Shown here piece after piece: positions 1 through 13,480 of a stretch of DNA of 64,000 nt. The first letter of the stretch is position 1; the number at the start of each line of letters is the position of its first letter. Below the pieces are notes generated by a model. It was given only the letters and a program-made list of their open reading frames with translations. It ran no database searches and was not told where the DNA came from. The stretch covers positions 20,624,520 to 20,688,519 of the forward strand of contig CM062289.1 in NCBI GenBank assembly GCA_031216915.1. The letters run 5' to 3'. A program made the translations under genes and the position numbers. This DNA comes from Pictodentalium vernedei (lineage: Eukaryota; Mollusca; Scaphopoda; Dentaliida; Dentaliidae).

Positions 1-2067
1 AATGCACTTGCGTATACTTTCGTGTACTAATTTTCTTTAACTTTATCTTACTTCCCCCCCCCCCCCCCCCATCACGTATATCTGTCTCGCTCTCTATCTC
101 TTTCCCACTGAAGTGTATTCTCTCTTAGAATGGCACATTCGCAGATATTTTAAAATTCGGTTTCTCCCTTATATTCACCCACGTATTTTTACATACACAC
201 AGGCTTAGCTATTTCAATTGATAATACAAATAACAACAATGTGGAGGAACGTTGAAAAATCCGCAAATGCAAAGAGTATAAAAGTATGTACAAACCCCTA
301 CAGAATTGGATGAAGGTTATTTGTTTCGGTATGCAAATATCTCCCGTCCGCCCCCCCCCGCCCCCCTACCGCCCCCCCCCCCCCCTGTGAAATAATCATT
401 AGTTTCAGTCACGAGTGAGATACTTTTGGGTACACATTCAAAAACACTATATTTTCTTTTTACTACATCCTTTTCACAAGAATCTTTAATTGCGTAGCCG
501 ACAAGAGTAAGACAGAAAGAGGATGGGCTGGTCGAGTTGACTCAATGTCGTAAACTGGTATCACTTTGATCATTAGCCGTGCGCTGTGGGCGCTTTCGTA
601 CCGCGGGAGGATTTTTTGCCCCCACTTCCCACCCAAGAAAAACACGGATCATCGCGTGTTGGCCTACAGCTGTAAACAAAATGTGAAATTGGGAACTTCG
701 CGCGAATATTAGTTGTTTTTCTCAAGTCTGGTTTATTTATTTCCTCGATCAAATCGATCGCGCAAACAACAGTTTTAGTTTCGATAGTGACGAGGACTTT
801 GTACTTAACCAAATGGGACTGACTGTTCTATTCCCAATTTACAATTTCAAACCACAGCAATAGTCGCCGTCTGCTTCCTCCAAATCCAATTTTAATTTAA
901 AATAAATTATCTAATACCAGTAACAAACGGAGTTGTCTTGCCAGTTGACGTCACAAGACAGTATTTATTAATCAGCAGAGAAACTGACATGCAAAGCAAT
1001 TAAACTAATCGTTAACGCTCGTGACCACGGTGGGTCACAGCGTTTTGAAAACTGTCTTCCACTGATCAAACACTGCGGTCCACTGGAACTCCACGGTGGA
1101 GAACACGCCGCGGCGGCTTTTTTGTTTCAATCCACGTTGAACGTACTGTAATGTTAGTTATTAGAAACCAAATGAAGTTAAATGATTAAAAAAAGACAAC
1201 TCATTTATGTAAATATCAATGTGCAAAAAACAAACTTATTTATGTTAATATCTATGTGCAGTGTATTATGTTTCTATAGTTTATCGCTTGTTAAAGGTTG
1301 AAACACTTGAATGAAATAAAATATATCAAAGCCAATGTTCTTGTTATTGTTGCTCTGTTATCAATGAAGATAAGTAATTAATTGTACACGCCCACTCATA
1401 AATAGTTCCTCTATAAATAGACAGCACTAATCTAAATTTAGCATCAATAACTGGGGTATTAATTGACCAGTCTCATATGGGTACTGTACACGTAATGTGT
1501 TAAGTATTTATAGTTCTTTCAAATGTTAATCTTTAAATAATACTTTTTGTGAATTATAGAAACTTGATAGAAAATACAGAATTCTGAAATTATTTTTATT
1601 TTATATCTGTGTATTCACATGAAAAAGGTCTTTTCGTCCGATTTTCGTGTGAAATCAGAGATATAAAATAATTTTGAACGAAAAGATGACGTTATCTCAA
1701 TTTGCTTTAAAATGTGTTGAAATGTGTTTATCATGTATTACTCTGTGATTTTAACGAATCCTGTTATATTATTGTCACTATTGTGTGTGTTAAATTATTA
1801 TTGTTACATGTCTTTGTTGTGAAGAATAAAGATAATTAATCCTATATATGCCGCTAGTTACTTTTCACCCAACGGCGACTAGTCTCGATGGCGACTTGTC
1901 CCGACGGCGACTCGTCCCACCTCGGCTACGGCGAGTTGTCCCGACGGCGGGTTGTCCCGTTCCCCAGACTGAGAGTCCGAATCAGCCAAACTGAAAGCCA
2001 GCGAACGTGTGTCAAAAATAAGGTTCGAATCAATCAAGGACAAAGCAGCAAAGCCTGTAGAGCCAAC
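1..2067. other. Non-coding flank with simple-sequence tracts
   Basis: I see no credible coding region here; open frames are short and lack recognisable domains. Long C tracts lie near 53-70 and 344-386. A ~35-bp sequence (core TTATGTAAATATCAATGTGC) occurs twice in tandem near 1200-1260. A loose inverted repeat (ATTTTATATCT against AGATATAAAAT) spans about 1586-1675. The segment may contain host intergenic DNA and the interior of a DNA element whose right end is at 1866-1966. Confidence 0.6.
1866..1966. repeat. Iterated GGCGACTTGTCCCGA array, probable DNA-element terminus
   Basis: About five units of a ~17-bp sequence (GGCGACTTGTCCCGAC with C/G and A/G variants) end in a C-rich tip near 1966. 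Read on the - strand the unit is GGGACAAGTCGCC. This is close to the GGGTCAAGTCGCCAC units that form the exact ends of the element at 61229-63174, so I infer the right terminus of a related element. Its partner end is not seen in the window and is presumably upstream. Confidence 0.5.
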
Positions 2068-2146
2068 GTTCGATTCAGTACTGTGAATTTAGTTACTTAT
2101 TCCCATTTCCTTATTCGACATTCAAAATTCGAAAAAAAATACCGGA

Positions 2147-5100
2147 TATTTTGGTGTTGATGGGTGGCCCCCGAGGAATAAAGAAGATCGACACCTCAAC
2201 CGCCCCAATCGGACCACACTTAGGGGCCCTACTAAGGCCCCAAAAAGGGCCAGTTACAAAATATCACCAAAGCAGGTTAAAATCACGGGATATTTTGGTG
2301 TTGATGGGTGGCCCCCGAGGAATAAAGAAGATTGACACCTCAACCGCCCCAATCGGACCACATTTAGGGGCCCTACTAAGGCCCCAAAAGGGCCAGTTAC
2401 AAAATATCACCAAACCAGGTTAAAATCACGGGATATTTTGGTGTTGATGGGTGCCACCAGAGGAATAAAGAAGATTGACACCTTAACCGCCCCAATCGGA
2501 CCACATTTAGGGGCCCTACTAAGGCCCCAAAAAGGGCCAGTTACAAAATATCACCAAAGCAGGTTAAAATCACGGGATAATTTGGTGTTGATGGGTGGCC
2601 CCCGAGGAACAAAGAAGATTGACACCTCAACTGCCCCAATCGGACCACATTTAGGGGCCCTACTAAGGCCCCAAAAAGGGCCAGTTACAAAATATCACCA
2701 AAGCAGGTTAAAATCACGGGATATTTTGGTGTTGATGGGTGGCCCCCGAGGAATAAAGAAGATTGACACCTCAAACGCCCCAATCGGACCACATTTAGGG
2801 GCCCTACTAAGGCCTCAAAAAGGACCAGTTACAAAATATCACCAAAGCAGGTTAAAATCACGGGATATCTTGGTGTTGATGGGTGGCCCCCGAGGAATAA
2901 AGAAGATTGACACCTCAACCGCCCCAATCGGACCACACTTAGGGGCCCTACTAAGGCCCCAAAAAGGGCCAGTTACAAAATATCACCAAAGCTGGTTAAA
3001 ATCACGCGATATTTTGGTGTTGATGGGTGGTCCCCCGAGGAATAAAGAAGATTGACACCTCAACCGCCCCAATCGGACCACATTTAGGGGCCCTACTAAG
3101 GCCCCAAAAAGGGCCAGTTACAAAATATCACCAAACCAGCTTAAAATCACGGGATATTTTGGTGTTGATGGGTGGCACCCAGAGGAATAAAGAAGATTGA
3201 ACCTCAACCACCCCAATTGGACCACATTTAGGGGGCCCTACCAAGGCACCAAAAAGGGCCAATTACAAAATATCACCAAAGCAGGTTAAAATCACGGGAT
3301 ATTTTGGTGTTGATGGGTGGCCCCCGAGGAATAAAGAAGATTGACACCTCAACCGCCCCAATCGGACCACATTTAGGGGCCCTACTAAGGCCCCAAAAAA
3401 GGGCCAGTTACAAAATATCACCAAAGCAGGTTAAAATCACGGGATATTTTGGTGTTGATGGGGTGGCCCCCGAGGAATAAAGAAGATTGACACCTCAACC
3501 GCCCCAATCGGACCACATTTAGGGCCCTACTAAGGCCCCAAAAAGTGCCAGTTACAAAATATCACCAAAGCAGGTTAAAATCACGGGATATTTTGGTGTT
3601 GATGGGTGGCCCCCGAGGAATAAAGAAGATTGACACCTCAACCGCCCCAATCGAACCACATTTAGGGCCCTACTAAGGCCCCAAAAGGCCAGTTACAAAA
3701 TATCACCAAAGCAGGTTAAAATCACGTGATATTTTGGTGGTGATGGGTGGCCCCCGAGGAATAAAGAAGATTGACACCTCAACCGCCCCAATCTGACCAC
3801 ATTTAGGGGCCCTACTAAGGCCCCAAAAGGGCCAGTTACAAAATATCACCAAAGCAGGTTAAAATCACAGGATATTTTGGTGTTGATGGTGGCCCACGAG
3901 GAATACAAAAGATTGACACCTCAACCGCCCCAATCGGACCACATTTAGGGGCCCTACTAAGGCACCAAAAAGGGCCAGTTACAAAATATCACCAAGGCAG
4001 GTTAAAATCACGGGATATTTTGGTGTTGATGGGTGGCCCCCGAGGAATACAGAAGATTGACACCTAAACCGCCCCAATCGGACCACATTTAGGGGCCCTA
4101 CTACGGCCTCAAAAAGGGCCAGTTACAAAATATCACCAAAGCAGGTTAAAATCACGTGATATTTTGGGTTTGATGGGTGGCCCCCGAGGAATAAAGAAGA
4201 TTGACACCTCAAGCGCCCCAATCGGACTACATTTAGGGGCCCTACTAAGGCCCCAAAAAGGGCCAGTTACAAAATATCACCAAAGCAGGTTAAAATCACG
4301 TGATATTTTGGTGTTGATGGATGGCACCCGAGGAATAAAGAAGATTGACACCTCAACCGCCCCAATCGGACAACATTTAGGGGCCCTACTAAGGCTCCAA
4401 AAAAGGGCCAGTTACAAAATATCACAAAAGCAGGTTAAAATCACAGGATATTTTTGGTGGTGATGGGTGGCCCCCGAGGAATAAAGAAGATTGACACCTC
4501 AACCGCCCCAATCAGACCACATTTAGGGGCCCTACTAAGGCCCCAAAAAGGGCCAGTTACAAAATATCACCAAAGCAGAATAAAATCACGGGATATTTTG
4601 ATGTTGATGGGTGGCCCCCGAGGAAGAAAGAAGATTGACTCCTCAACCGCCCCAATCGGACCGCATTTAGGGGCCCTACAAAGGCCTCAAAAAGGACCAG
4701 TTACAAAATATCACCAAAGCAGAATAAAATCACGGGATATTTTGGTGTTGATGGGTGACCGCCCAAATCGGACCACATTTAGGGGCCCTACTAAGGCCCC
4801 AAAAAGGGCCAGTTACAAAATATCACCAAACCAGGTTAAAATCACGGGATATTTTGGTGTTGATGGGTGGCCCCCCGAGGAACAAAGAAGATTGACACCT
4901 CAACCGCCCCAATCGGACCACATTTAGGGGCCCTACTAAGGCCCCAAAAAGGGCCAGTTACAAAATATCACCAAAGCAGGTTAAAATCACGGGATATTTT
5001 GGTGTTGATGGGTGGCCCCCGAGGAATAAAGAAGATTGACACCTCAACCGCCCCAATCGGACCACACTTAGAGGCCCTACTAAGGCCCCACAAAGGGCCT

Positions 5101-8066
5101 GTTACAAAATATCACCAAAGCAGGTTAAAATCACGGGATATTTTGGTGTTGATGGGTGGCCCCCGAGGAATAAAGAAGATTGACACCTCAACCGCCCCAA
5201 TCGGACCACATTTAGGGGCCCTACTAAGGCCCAAAAAGGGCCAGTTACAAAATATCACCAAAGCAGGTTAAAATCATGTGATATTATGGTGTTGATGGGT
5301 GGCCCCCGAGGAATAAAGAAGATTGACACCTCAACCGCCCCAATCGGACCACATTTAGGGGCCCTACTAAGGCCCCAAAAAGGGCGAGTTACAAAATATC
5401 ACCAAAGCAGGTTAAAATCACTTGATATTTTGGTGTTGATGGGTGGCCCCCGAGGAATAAAGAAGATTGACGCCTCAACCGCCCCAATCGGACCCACATT
5501 TAGGGGCCCTACTAAGGCCCCAAAAAGGGCCAAAATATCACCAAGGCAGGTTAAAATCACGGGATATTTTGGTGTTGATGGTGGCCCCCGAGGAATAGAG
5601 AAGATTGACACCTAAACCGCCCCAATCGGACCACATTTAGGGGCCCTACTACGGCCTCAAAAAGGGGCAGTTACAAAATATCACCAAAGCAGGTTAAAAT
5701 CACGTGATATTTTGGTGTAGATGGGTGGCCCCCGGGGAATAAAAAAGATTGAGACCTCAACCGCCCCAATCGGACCACATTTAGGGGCCCTACTAAGGCC
5801 CCAAAAAGGGCCAGTTACAAAATATCACCAAAGCAGGTTAAAATCACGTGATATTTTGGTGTTGATGGGTGGCACCGAGGAATAAAGAAGATTGACACCT
5901 CAACCGCCCCCAATCGGACAACATTTAGGGGCCTACTAATGCCCCAAAAAGGGCCAGTTACAAATATCACCAAAGCAGGTTAAAATCACGGGATATTTTG
6001 GTGTTGATGGGTGGCCCCGAGGAATAAAGAAGATTGACACCTCAACCGCCCCAATCAGACCACATTTAGCGGCCCTACTAAGGCCCCAAAAAGGGCCAGT
6101 TACAAAATATCACAAAAGCAGGTTAAAATCACGTGATATTTTGGTGTTGATGGGTGGCCCCCGAGGAATAAAGAAGACTGACCTCCTCAAGCCGCCCCAA
6201 TCGGACCACATTTAGGGGCCCTACTAAGGCCCCAAAAAGGGCCAGTTACAAAATATCACCGAAGCAGAATAAAATCACGGGATATTTTGGTGTTGATGGG
6301 TGGCCCTCGAGGAACAAAGAAGATTTACACCTCAACCGCCCAAATGGGACCACATTTAGAGGGGCGCTACTAAGGCCCCAAAAAGGGCCAGTTACAAAAT
6401 ATCACCAAAAGCAGGTTAAAATCACGGGATAATTTGGTGTTGATGGGTGGCCCCCGAGAAATAAAGAAGATTGACACCTCAATCGCCCCAATTGGACCAC
6501 ATTGAGGGGCCCTACTAAGGCCTCAAAAGGGCCAGTAACAAAATATCACCAAAGCAGAATAAAATCATGGGATATTTTGGTGTTGATGGGTGGCCCCCGA
6601 AGAACAAAGAAGATTGACACCTCAACCGCCCAATTCGGACCACATTTAGGGGCTCTACTAAGGCCCCAAAAAGGGCCAGTTACAAAATATCACCAAAGCA
6701 GGTTAAAATCATGGGATATTTTGGTGTTGATGGGCCAGTTACAAAATATCACCAAAGCAGAATAAAATCACGGGGTATTTTGGTGTTGGTGGGTGGCCCC
6801 CGAGGAAGAAAGAAGATTGACACCTCAACCGCCCAAATCGGACCACATTTAGGGGCCCTACTAAGGCCCCCAAAAGGGCCAGTTATAAAATATCACCAAA
6901 GCAGGTTAAAATCACGGATATTTTGGTGTTGATGGGTGGCCCCCCGAGAAATAAAGAAGATTGACACCTCAAACGCCCCAATCGGACCACATTTAGGGGC
7001 CCTACTAAGGCCTCAAAAAGGGCCAGTTACAAAATATCACCAAAGCAGGTTGAAATCACAGGATATTTTGGTGTTGATGGGTGGCCCCCGAGGAATAAAG
7101 AAGATTGACACCTCAACCGCCCCAATCGGACAACATTTAGGGGCCCTACTAAGGCCCCAAAAGGGCCAGTTACAAAATATCACCAAAGCAGGTTAAAATC
7201 ACGTGATATTTTGGTGTTGATGGGTGGCCCCCGAGGAATAAAGAAGACTGACACCTCAACCGCCCCAATCGGACCACATTTAGGGGCCCTACTATGGCCC
7301 CAAAAAGGGCCAGTTACAAAACATCACCAAAGCAGGTTAAAATCACGTGATATATTGGTGTTGATGGGTGGCCCCTGAGGAATAAAGAAGATTGACACCT
7401 CAAGCGCCCCAATTGGACAACATTTAGGGGCCCTACTAAGGCCCCAAAAAGGGCCAGTTACAAAATATCACCAAATCAGGTTAAAATCATGGGATATTTT
7501 GGTGTTGATAGGTGGCCCCCGAGGAATAAAGAAGATTGACACCTCATCGCCCCAATTGGACCACATTTGGGGGCCAGACTAAGGCCCCAAAAATGGCCAG
7601 TTACAAAATATCACCAAAGCAGGTTAAAATCATGGGATATTTTGGTGTTGCTGGGTGGCCCCCGAGGAATAAAGAAGATTGACACCTCAACCGCCCCAAT
7701 CGGACCACATTTAGGGGCCCTACTAAGGCCCCAAAAAGTGCCAGTTACAAAATATCACCAAAGCAGGTTAAAATCACGGGATATTTTGGTGTTGATGGGT
7801 GGCCCCCGAGGAATATAGAAGATTGACACCTCAACCGCCCCAATCGGACCACATTTAGGGGCCCTACTAAGGCCCCAAAAAGGGCAAGTTACAAAATATC
7901 ACCAAAGTGGGTTAAAATCTTGGGATATTTTGGTGTTGATGGGTGGCCCCCGAGGAATAAAGAAGATTGACCCCCCAACCGTCCCAATCGGACCACATTT
8001 AGGGCCCTCCTTAGGCCCATAAAAGAGCTAGTTACAAAATATTACTGAAGGAGACAAACATCGCCA
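2147..8066 (+). repeat. 144-bp satellite array, left arm (~41 units)
   Basis: Tandem units are spaced 144 bp apart (for example TTGATGGGTG at 2157 and 2301). Each unit holds a small hairpin, GGGGCC-CTACTAA-GGCCCC, and a second inverted pair, AAAATATC and GATATTTT. Units near the middle are nearly identical, and those near 8000 are more diverged. 144 is a multiple of three, so frames stay open across units and give repetitive 48-residue translations. Scattered 1-bp indels break every frame, which argues against a protein. The unit length is close to nucleosomal DNA length. Confidence 0.97.
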
Positions 8067-9240
8067 GATATTTTGATGTTGGTGTGCGACACAAGAAGAA
8101 TAATGAAGATTCCATTTAACGCCGTCCCCAAATATGAGGATATGAGGAATGAAGAATTGTGGCTCACTAAGAATTTTCTCGTGGCCCTTATGACCCAGAT
8201 GATATGTGGAATGGCAAGTTGTGCTTCATTGCCCTCGGCTTTTCATGTAATGAAAAGGGCATCCTGAAGGCCAGCCAAGTAACAGAAAGAGATTCCACAA
8301 GTGTATCTCTATGCAGCATGGTCCGTAAATATCCCAAACAGGGGCCCAACTTCCACTTCACGACTTTACTCACCTTACCCTTACTTCCTATCCTTCCTAT
8401 CTCTAAGTTTTGGCATGCTCAAGGCCCTGCCTGATGTTTGCTGGCTTTTCCAAGCATACCAATACCACCCATTTTCCTTCCACTTTCCTATTCTTTCTAA
8501 ACTCTGGCATACTAACGGGCCTGTTGGTGTCTGCTTGCTTCGTCTTGCATACCAGCACTACCCATTCCCCCAACCTCCCTATTCTTCCTAAGCCCTTGCA
8601 TGCCTGAGGGCCTACCCGATGTCTGCTTACTACGCCATTCATACTAACACTACCCATTCCCTCCCACATCCCCATTCTGGTGTCTACTTACTATGCACGC
8701 TAACACCACCCATTCCCGTCCACTTGCTTATTCTTCCTGTAGCCATAACTTGCCCAATCACCTGCCCGATGCCCGTCTGCTATGCCATGCGTACTAACTC
8801 ATGCAGTTGAATACTTGGGTCAGAGAGTAGTCAGAACACGCCACAAAAGTTAATTATAGTAACAAAAACACCGATCTTACTCCAAGTATGGGGCTCTTTT
8901 ATTCCACCGGAGTACATACCTCATCAATCGAAAATACCCCTTCTGGGTCATATAACACTTCGCGCGACTCTGTATCGGTAACATAAAGTCGATGTCAGTG
9001 ATTTGGGGTAAGTGTCGAGCTTATTTTGGTAATTCGCAAGATTCCCGTTGATTCGAACACACCCTTAGAACAGTCCCCGTCCGTTTAGAGGTCTCCTCCG
9101 CTTCTATGACAACCCACGTGACACCCACAATACCCTGCGGTATGCCGTCCCTTCTGCGGTATGCTACCCACCCCCCCCCCCCCCCCCCCCGAAGTCCTCC
9201 AGATGTGGCCCATTTGGCACATTTCATACTACTAGAATAA
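8067..9240. repeat. Left-arm segment with ~93-bp degenerate repeats
   Basis: This segment is mirrored by 14026-15289. Its first 270 bp (8070-8340) resemble, on the opposite strand, the central units of the element; both contain a form of GGAATCCCTTTCTAGTATCTGG followed by GGCCTTCAGAATCCCCTTTTCA. 8340-8800 is a run of four to five diverged units built around GATGTCTGCTTAC and CACCCATTCCC. A 20-C tract at 9171-9190 has its complement, an 18-G tract, in the right arm. Several open frames run through the segment, but they are not matched between arms and look fortuitous. Confidence 0.85.
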
Positions 9241-9440
9241 ATATAAAGTGCGGCGAAATGATAATACGCGCGAAATAATAATCCGTGCACACGAAATAAT
9301 AATCCTTGTGCCCGGGTTATTATTTTGTATGCACCGATTATCAATTCGCCTTCGCGGATTATTATGTCGTGTGCACCGATTATTATTTCGTGTGCACGGA
9401 TTATTAACTCGTGTGCTCGAATTAAAATGTTGTGCGCACG
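9241..9440. repeat. ~21-bp AT-rich repeat array that reverses orientation (left)
   Basis: Units of the form ATAATCCGTGCACACGAAAT are repeated about every 21 bp. The array flips strand near 9318, so it is itself a palindrome. Translation gives heptad-like strings such as IRAHEII, a consequence of the 21-bp period and not evidence of a protein. The mirror copy is at 13481-14025. Confidence 0.85.
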
Positions 9441-9495
9441 GATTAAAACATAAGTGTCAGGACACCCACCCCGCTGTCCCAAGACGGACCTGCTA

Positions 9496-10076
9496 TATAT
9501 ACTTACCACGCCATGAATTGGAATCCTGTTAAGTGGCGGAACCAGAATCCTTTATAGTGGAGAATTCCAATGGTGGGGGGTAGCAATATGACGCGGGTAT
9601 ATCTCAAAGGCCGCAGACAGGGAGGGAAGGGTGTAGTCAGGTGAATCACCCTCTCCCATTTGTGTGCCCTGGCAGTGGTAGAGCCAGAAAAATATCTGCG
9701 GGGGGGGGGGGGGGGGTGGAGGATGCAAGTAGGGGACATGCTCCGTATGGGTGGGTATCCTGAGTGGAGAAGCCAACATGCCCTCTCCGGGATAGGAAGG
9801 GGGGGGGGGGAGGAGGATCGCCTCCCAGACAAAAAAATCACTGCGCATTTAAATCAAGTTTAATAATGGCTTTTAGGGTAGATAGCCACATTTTTGGATG
9901 ACCCACATTTTAGAGACAAGGTTTATAAACGTACATGGCTCATAAGTATCTGCATCCGCACTTGCAAAATTCCAGTGGATTTATGTTTATCTGCTGAGTT
10001 TGTATGTAAATAAAGAACAGAGAGTCACTGTGTGTGTAAGAGAGGGTGGCTGGATGTGACAGTTTTGGAGAGGGGC

Positions 10077-10114
<38 letters not shown>

Positions 10115-11150
10115 GGGGTGGCAAAGACTGTGTTCGGGGGCAAATGCCCTTCATGACCTCCTGTAGCGCCGCCACCGGATTCGGGACCTCTCCCCGAATT
10201 ATAAATTTTTGGAGCTCTGTAAGGGACTCTGAAGCCTCCTTAGAGGAGGTGAGGCCATTGGTGGGGGCCGGTTATCCTTCCTCGGTAAATTTTTCAATTT
10301 TAACTATGAAGCTTTGAGAGCGATTCTGGAACCTAATGGAGGATGGCGAGGTCATCGGTAAGGGCCTGAGTCTCTCTGAAATATTCTCAAATTTCGAAGC
10401 TATATCAACAGTTTTGAAGTCTCCCAATGGAAGGTGAGGGAGGGGGTCGAAAGCAAATATGGCAGTTTGTATTTATTATGAAGGGGGGAGGTGCAATGTA
10501 AGTCTATTTGAGGGCGAGCTGTGTGCGTTTTCCCATGCCCCCGCCTCTGATCCCGACCTTCCCAGGGCCTACCAAAAAATATATATAATACCGCCAAGAT
10601 TAGACATGTAGCAGACAAGTATAGGCATATGTTGCCATCCCAGCCAACTTAAGGTGACGTCCCATCCCAAATTCCCCCGGCATTGTGAAGTACTTTTCGA
10701 TGGCTGCTTTATAGGCCCTTTTAGTCATCTGAATTTTATATCTTCGCTGACATATTTTTGCGCCCCCACGTCTCAACAAGAGATCCCCCCCTCTCCCGCC
10801 ACGCTTACATTCACCTACTTACTGCCACAGGCCCAGAGTGCAGCGATGTGAGGTCTTACGCAGACTTCACTTCGCCCTAACTGGCCTATCGCACGTTAAA
10901 AAAGGGAAGCATGCCTAACAAGGACGGACCTCGGGCCATTAGGTTACCCCTCCTGACCTTCCTTCTTGAAGAGATGAGGAGGCGGTAGCGACCGAGGGCC
11001 GAATGGTCCTAGATAACTTAGGTCCAAACAAGAACAAGTAGACCTAAGAATTGTTGTTTCAGCGATAAGATGATAGGAAACCAGTATACCAAGGTCACAG
11101 GTTGGATGCCATTTTGACTAAATTACCTATACCATAGTTTTTATAGCTTT
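9496..11150. other. 1.65-kb sequence present only in the left arm
   Basis: Left-arm sequence departs from the mirror image after GACGGACCTGC near 9495 and rejoins the ~21-bp repeat type near 11155. The right arm has about 270 bp of repeats in its place. The segment contains G tracts near 9700-9716 and 9798-9810 and a GA microsatellite at 10080-10111. I recognise no domain and could not define terminal repeats or a target duplication. It may be a later insertion or a replacement. Confidence 0.7.
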
Positions 11151-11984
11151 CATTTCATGAGTACGGGTTATTATTTCATGTGCATGGATCAAAGTAGTAG
11201 TGCTCGTTCCTTTCGAGCAAGATCTGGTGAACCCCGCGGTGGACCCCGGAAGTGACGTCATAGTCACGTGAGTGGGTGCCGCCATTTTGTGTTGTCATGG
11301 TAACGAGCTTGGCCGGCCATGTTGTGACGTCATCCCCATGGTGAAACGTTGTATCACTGCGCATGCGCAGCGCGTGTTGTTATGGTAATACGCGTTTCCG
11401 TCGTCCATTTTGTATACAGGGCGTCGCCATCTTGGTTTCTATGATAGCTCGCGGTTGCTAGGTAACCCAAAGGCACCTAATAAGACGGGGGTATGTTTGG
11501 AGGGTACGTTCGATGCAATGGGAGTACAACGAGTTACCCAGATGATCCCGTGAACGACTTATTTTCACTGTAAATCACCAAAATGGACCAGAATTATTTT
11601 CGAATATTGACCCTATAGCACCACGTAGTGTTATAAGATCCATAAAGGTGTGTTCCTTATCTAGCTCGAATTCCATAAGAATCCTCGTTTAGTACTACAT
11701 ATTTTATACCCTATCTGTTCTACCTGACTTCTATCTACTCTAGTATACTGATTATCTCTGACTGCCCCTGTCGATTCTTATGCCTGTTCTACCCATGATA
11801 TGATGGCATTGTCCGTGTGTTCGTGGCTGTCTCTTACCTTAGTAGATTATTTGGCTTGTTCTACCCGTGATATGATTATTATCCACACTAGTCTACCATT
11901 TGTTGGGCTTACCAGTAGACCCAGACATAGATAGCTACAGGGGACACTTTCCCGACCGGCCATCGGTGCCCCGTTTTCTTCGTA
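11151..11984. repeat. Inner left arm of the foldback
   Basis: This pairs with 12711-13480: GGACCCCGGAAGTGACGTCA near 11242 against TGACGTCACTTCCGGGGTAC near 13420, and ATAAGAATCCTCGTTT near 11675 against its complement near 12990. The part at 11405-11600 (CCATCTTGGTTTCTATG, then ACGGGGGT and ATGGGAGT) is also similar, in the same orientation, to 14195-14340 in the outer right arm. That indicates an older internal duplication. Confidence 0.85.
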
Positions 11985-12710
11985 TGAGGCCATGGGAGCT
12001 ATGAGGGCCATAAGAAAATGCCATTACTCTCATCCTCATCTCGGTATTTTGTCACCACGGTCCACAGAATCCCAATTGTGGAATCCCTTTCTAGTATCTG
12101 GATGGCCTTCAGAATCCCCTTTTCACCGTATGAGACCATGAGGACTATGAGTTCCATACGGAAATGGCATTGCTCTCATCCTCATCTCCACATTTGTCAC
12201 CACAGTCCACAGAATCCAAATTTTGGAATCCCTTTCTAGTATCTGGATGGCCTTCAAAATCCCATTTTCACCGAATGAGGTCATAAGGGCTATGAGGGCC
12301 ACAAATTCAATTGCTCTCATCCTCATCTCGGTATTCGGTCGCCACGGTCCACAGAATTCCAATTTTGGAATCCCTTTCTGGTATCTGGATGGCTTTCAGA
12401 ATCAGAATCCCCTTTCATCGTATGAGGCCATGTGGGTTATGAGTGCCATAAGGAAATGCCATTACTCTCATCCTCATCGCGGTATTTGGGTACCCCTTTT
12501 CGTCGTATGAGGCCATGAGGGATATGAAGACCTCATAGCTATCATGGCCGTATGGTCTCATCTCGGTATTTGGGGACCCCCACCCCATGGGCAAACGATT
12601 ACCGGTACCCCATTATGGAATAGGACTAGCCTTTGGCGCCCCTTTTTCGTCGCATGAGGCCATGAGGGCTGTGAGGTCCTCATAGCCCTCATGGCCTCAC
12701 ACGAAGAAAA
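11985..12710. repeat. Foldback centre: ~147-bp tandem repeats
   Basis: Three to four units recur with TATGAGGCCATGAG starts near 11978, 12129, 12273 and 12420, so the period is 144-151 bp. Each unit contains CATCCTCATCTCGGTATTTG and GGAATCCCTTTCTAGTATCTGG. Small palindromes occur at 12505-12560 and 12645-12700. The main axis of the element falls near 12350, inside this block. The units are related to sequence in the outer arms (8070-8340, 15020-15290). Confidence 0.8.
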
Positions 12711-13480
12711 CGGGGCGCAGATGGCCCGTCGGGAAAGTGTCAACTGCAGCTATGTCTAGGTCTACTGGTAAGCCAGATAATGGTAGACTAGTGCAGATAA
12801 TAGTCATATCACGTTTAGAACAAGCCAAATAATCTAAGATAAGGGAGAGCCAGGAATGCACGGACAATGCCATCATGTCATGGGTAGAAAAGGCATAAGA
12901 ATCTACAAGGACAGTCAGAGATAATCAGTATACTAGAGTAGATAGAAGTCAAGTAGAACAGATATATTATAAAATATGTAGTTGTAAACGAGGATTCTTA
13001 TGGAATTCGAGCTAGATAAGGAGCACATCTTTTATAGATCTTATACCACTACGTGGTGCTATTAGGGTCAATATTCTAAGAGAATTCGGGTCCGTTTCGG
13101 TTATTTCGGGTGAACAGCAGTCGTTCTCGGGTTCATTTGTATAATTCGTTGGACTCCCATTGAATCGAGCGTACCCTCCAAACATACCCCCATCTTATTA
13201 GAGGCATTTGGGTCACCTAGCGACCACGTGCTACCACAGAAACAAGATGGCGGTGCCCTATATACAAAATGGACGACGGAAACGCGTATTACCATAACAA
13301 CACGGGCTGCACATGCGCAGTGACACCACGCGTCACCATGCGAATGACGTCACAACATAGCCACTCATGCGGGTTACCATGGCAATACAAGTTGGCCGCC
13401 CCCAGCGACGTGACTAAGACGTCACTTCCGGGGTACACCGCGCGGTCCACCAGATCTTGCGCGAAAGGTACGTGACATAC
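12711..13480. repeat. Inner right arm of the foldback
   Basis: This is the mirror of 11151-11984 on the opposite strand, diverged by scattered substitutions and small indels. It contains the counterpart of GCACCACGTAGTG near 13050. No coding potential is recognised. Confidence 0.85.

Noticed and set aside
2147-8066. CRISPR array
   Set aside because: The repeats are head-to-tail 144-bp units with no unique spacers, in a eukaryotic context.
8204-8810. Overlapping frames on both strands in the arm segment
   Set aside because: They are not consistent between the two arms and lie in degenerate ~93-bp repeats.
9021-9509. Heptad-repeat protein (IRAHEII strings), also at 13699-14205
   Set aside because: The periodicity follows from a ~21-bp DNA repeat that flips strand; both strands give similar strings.
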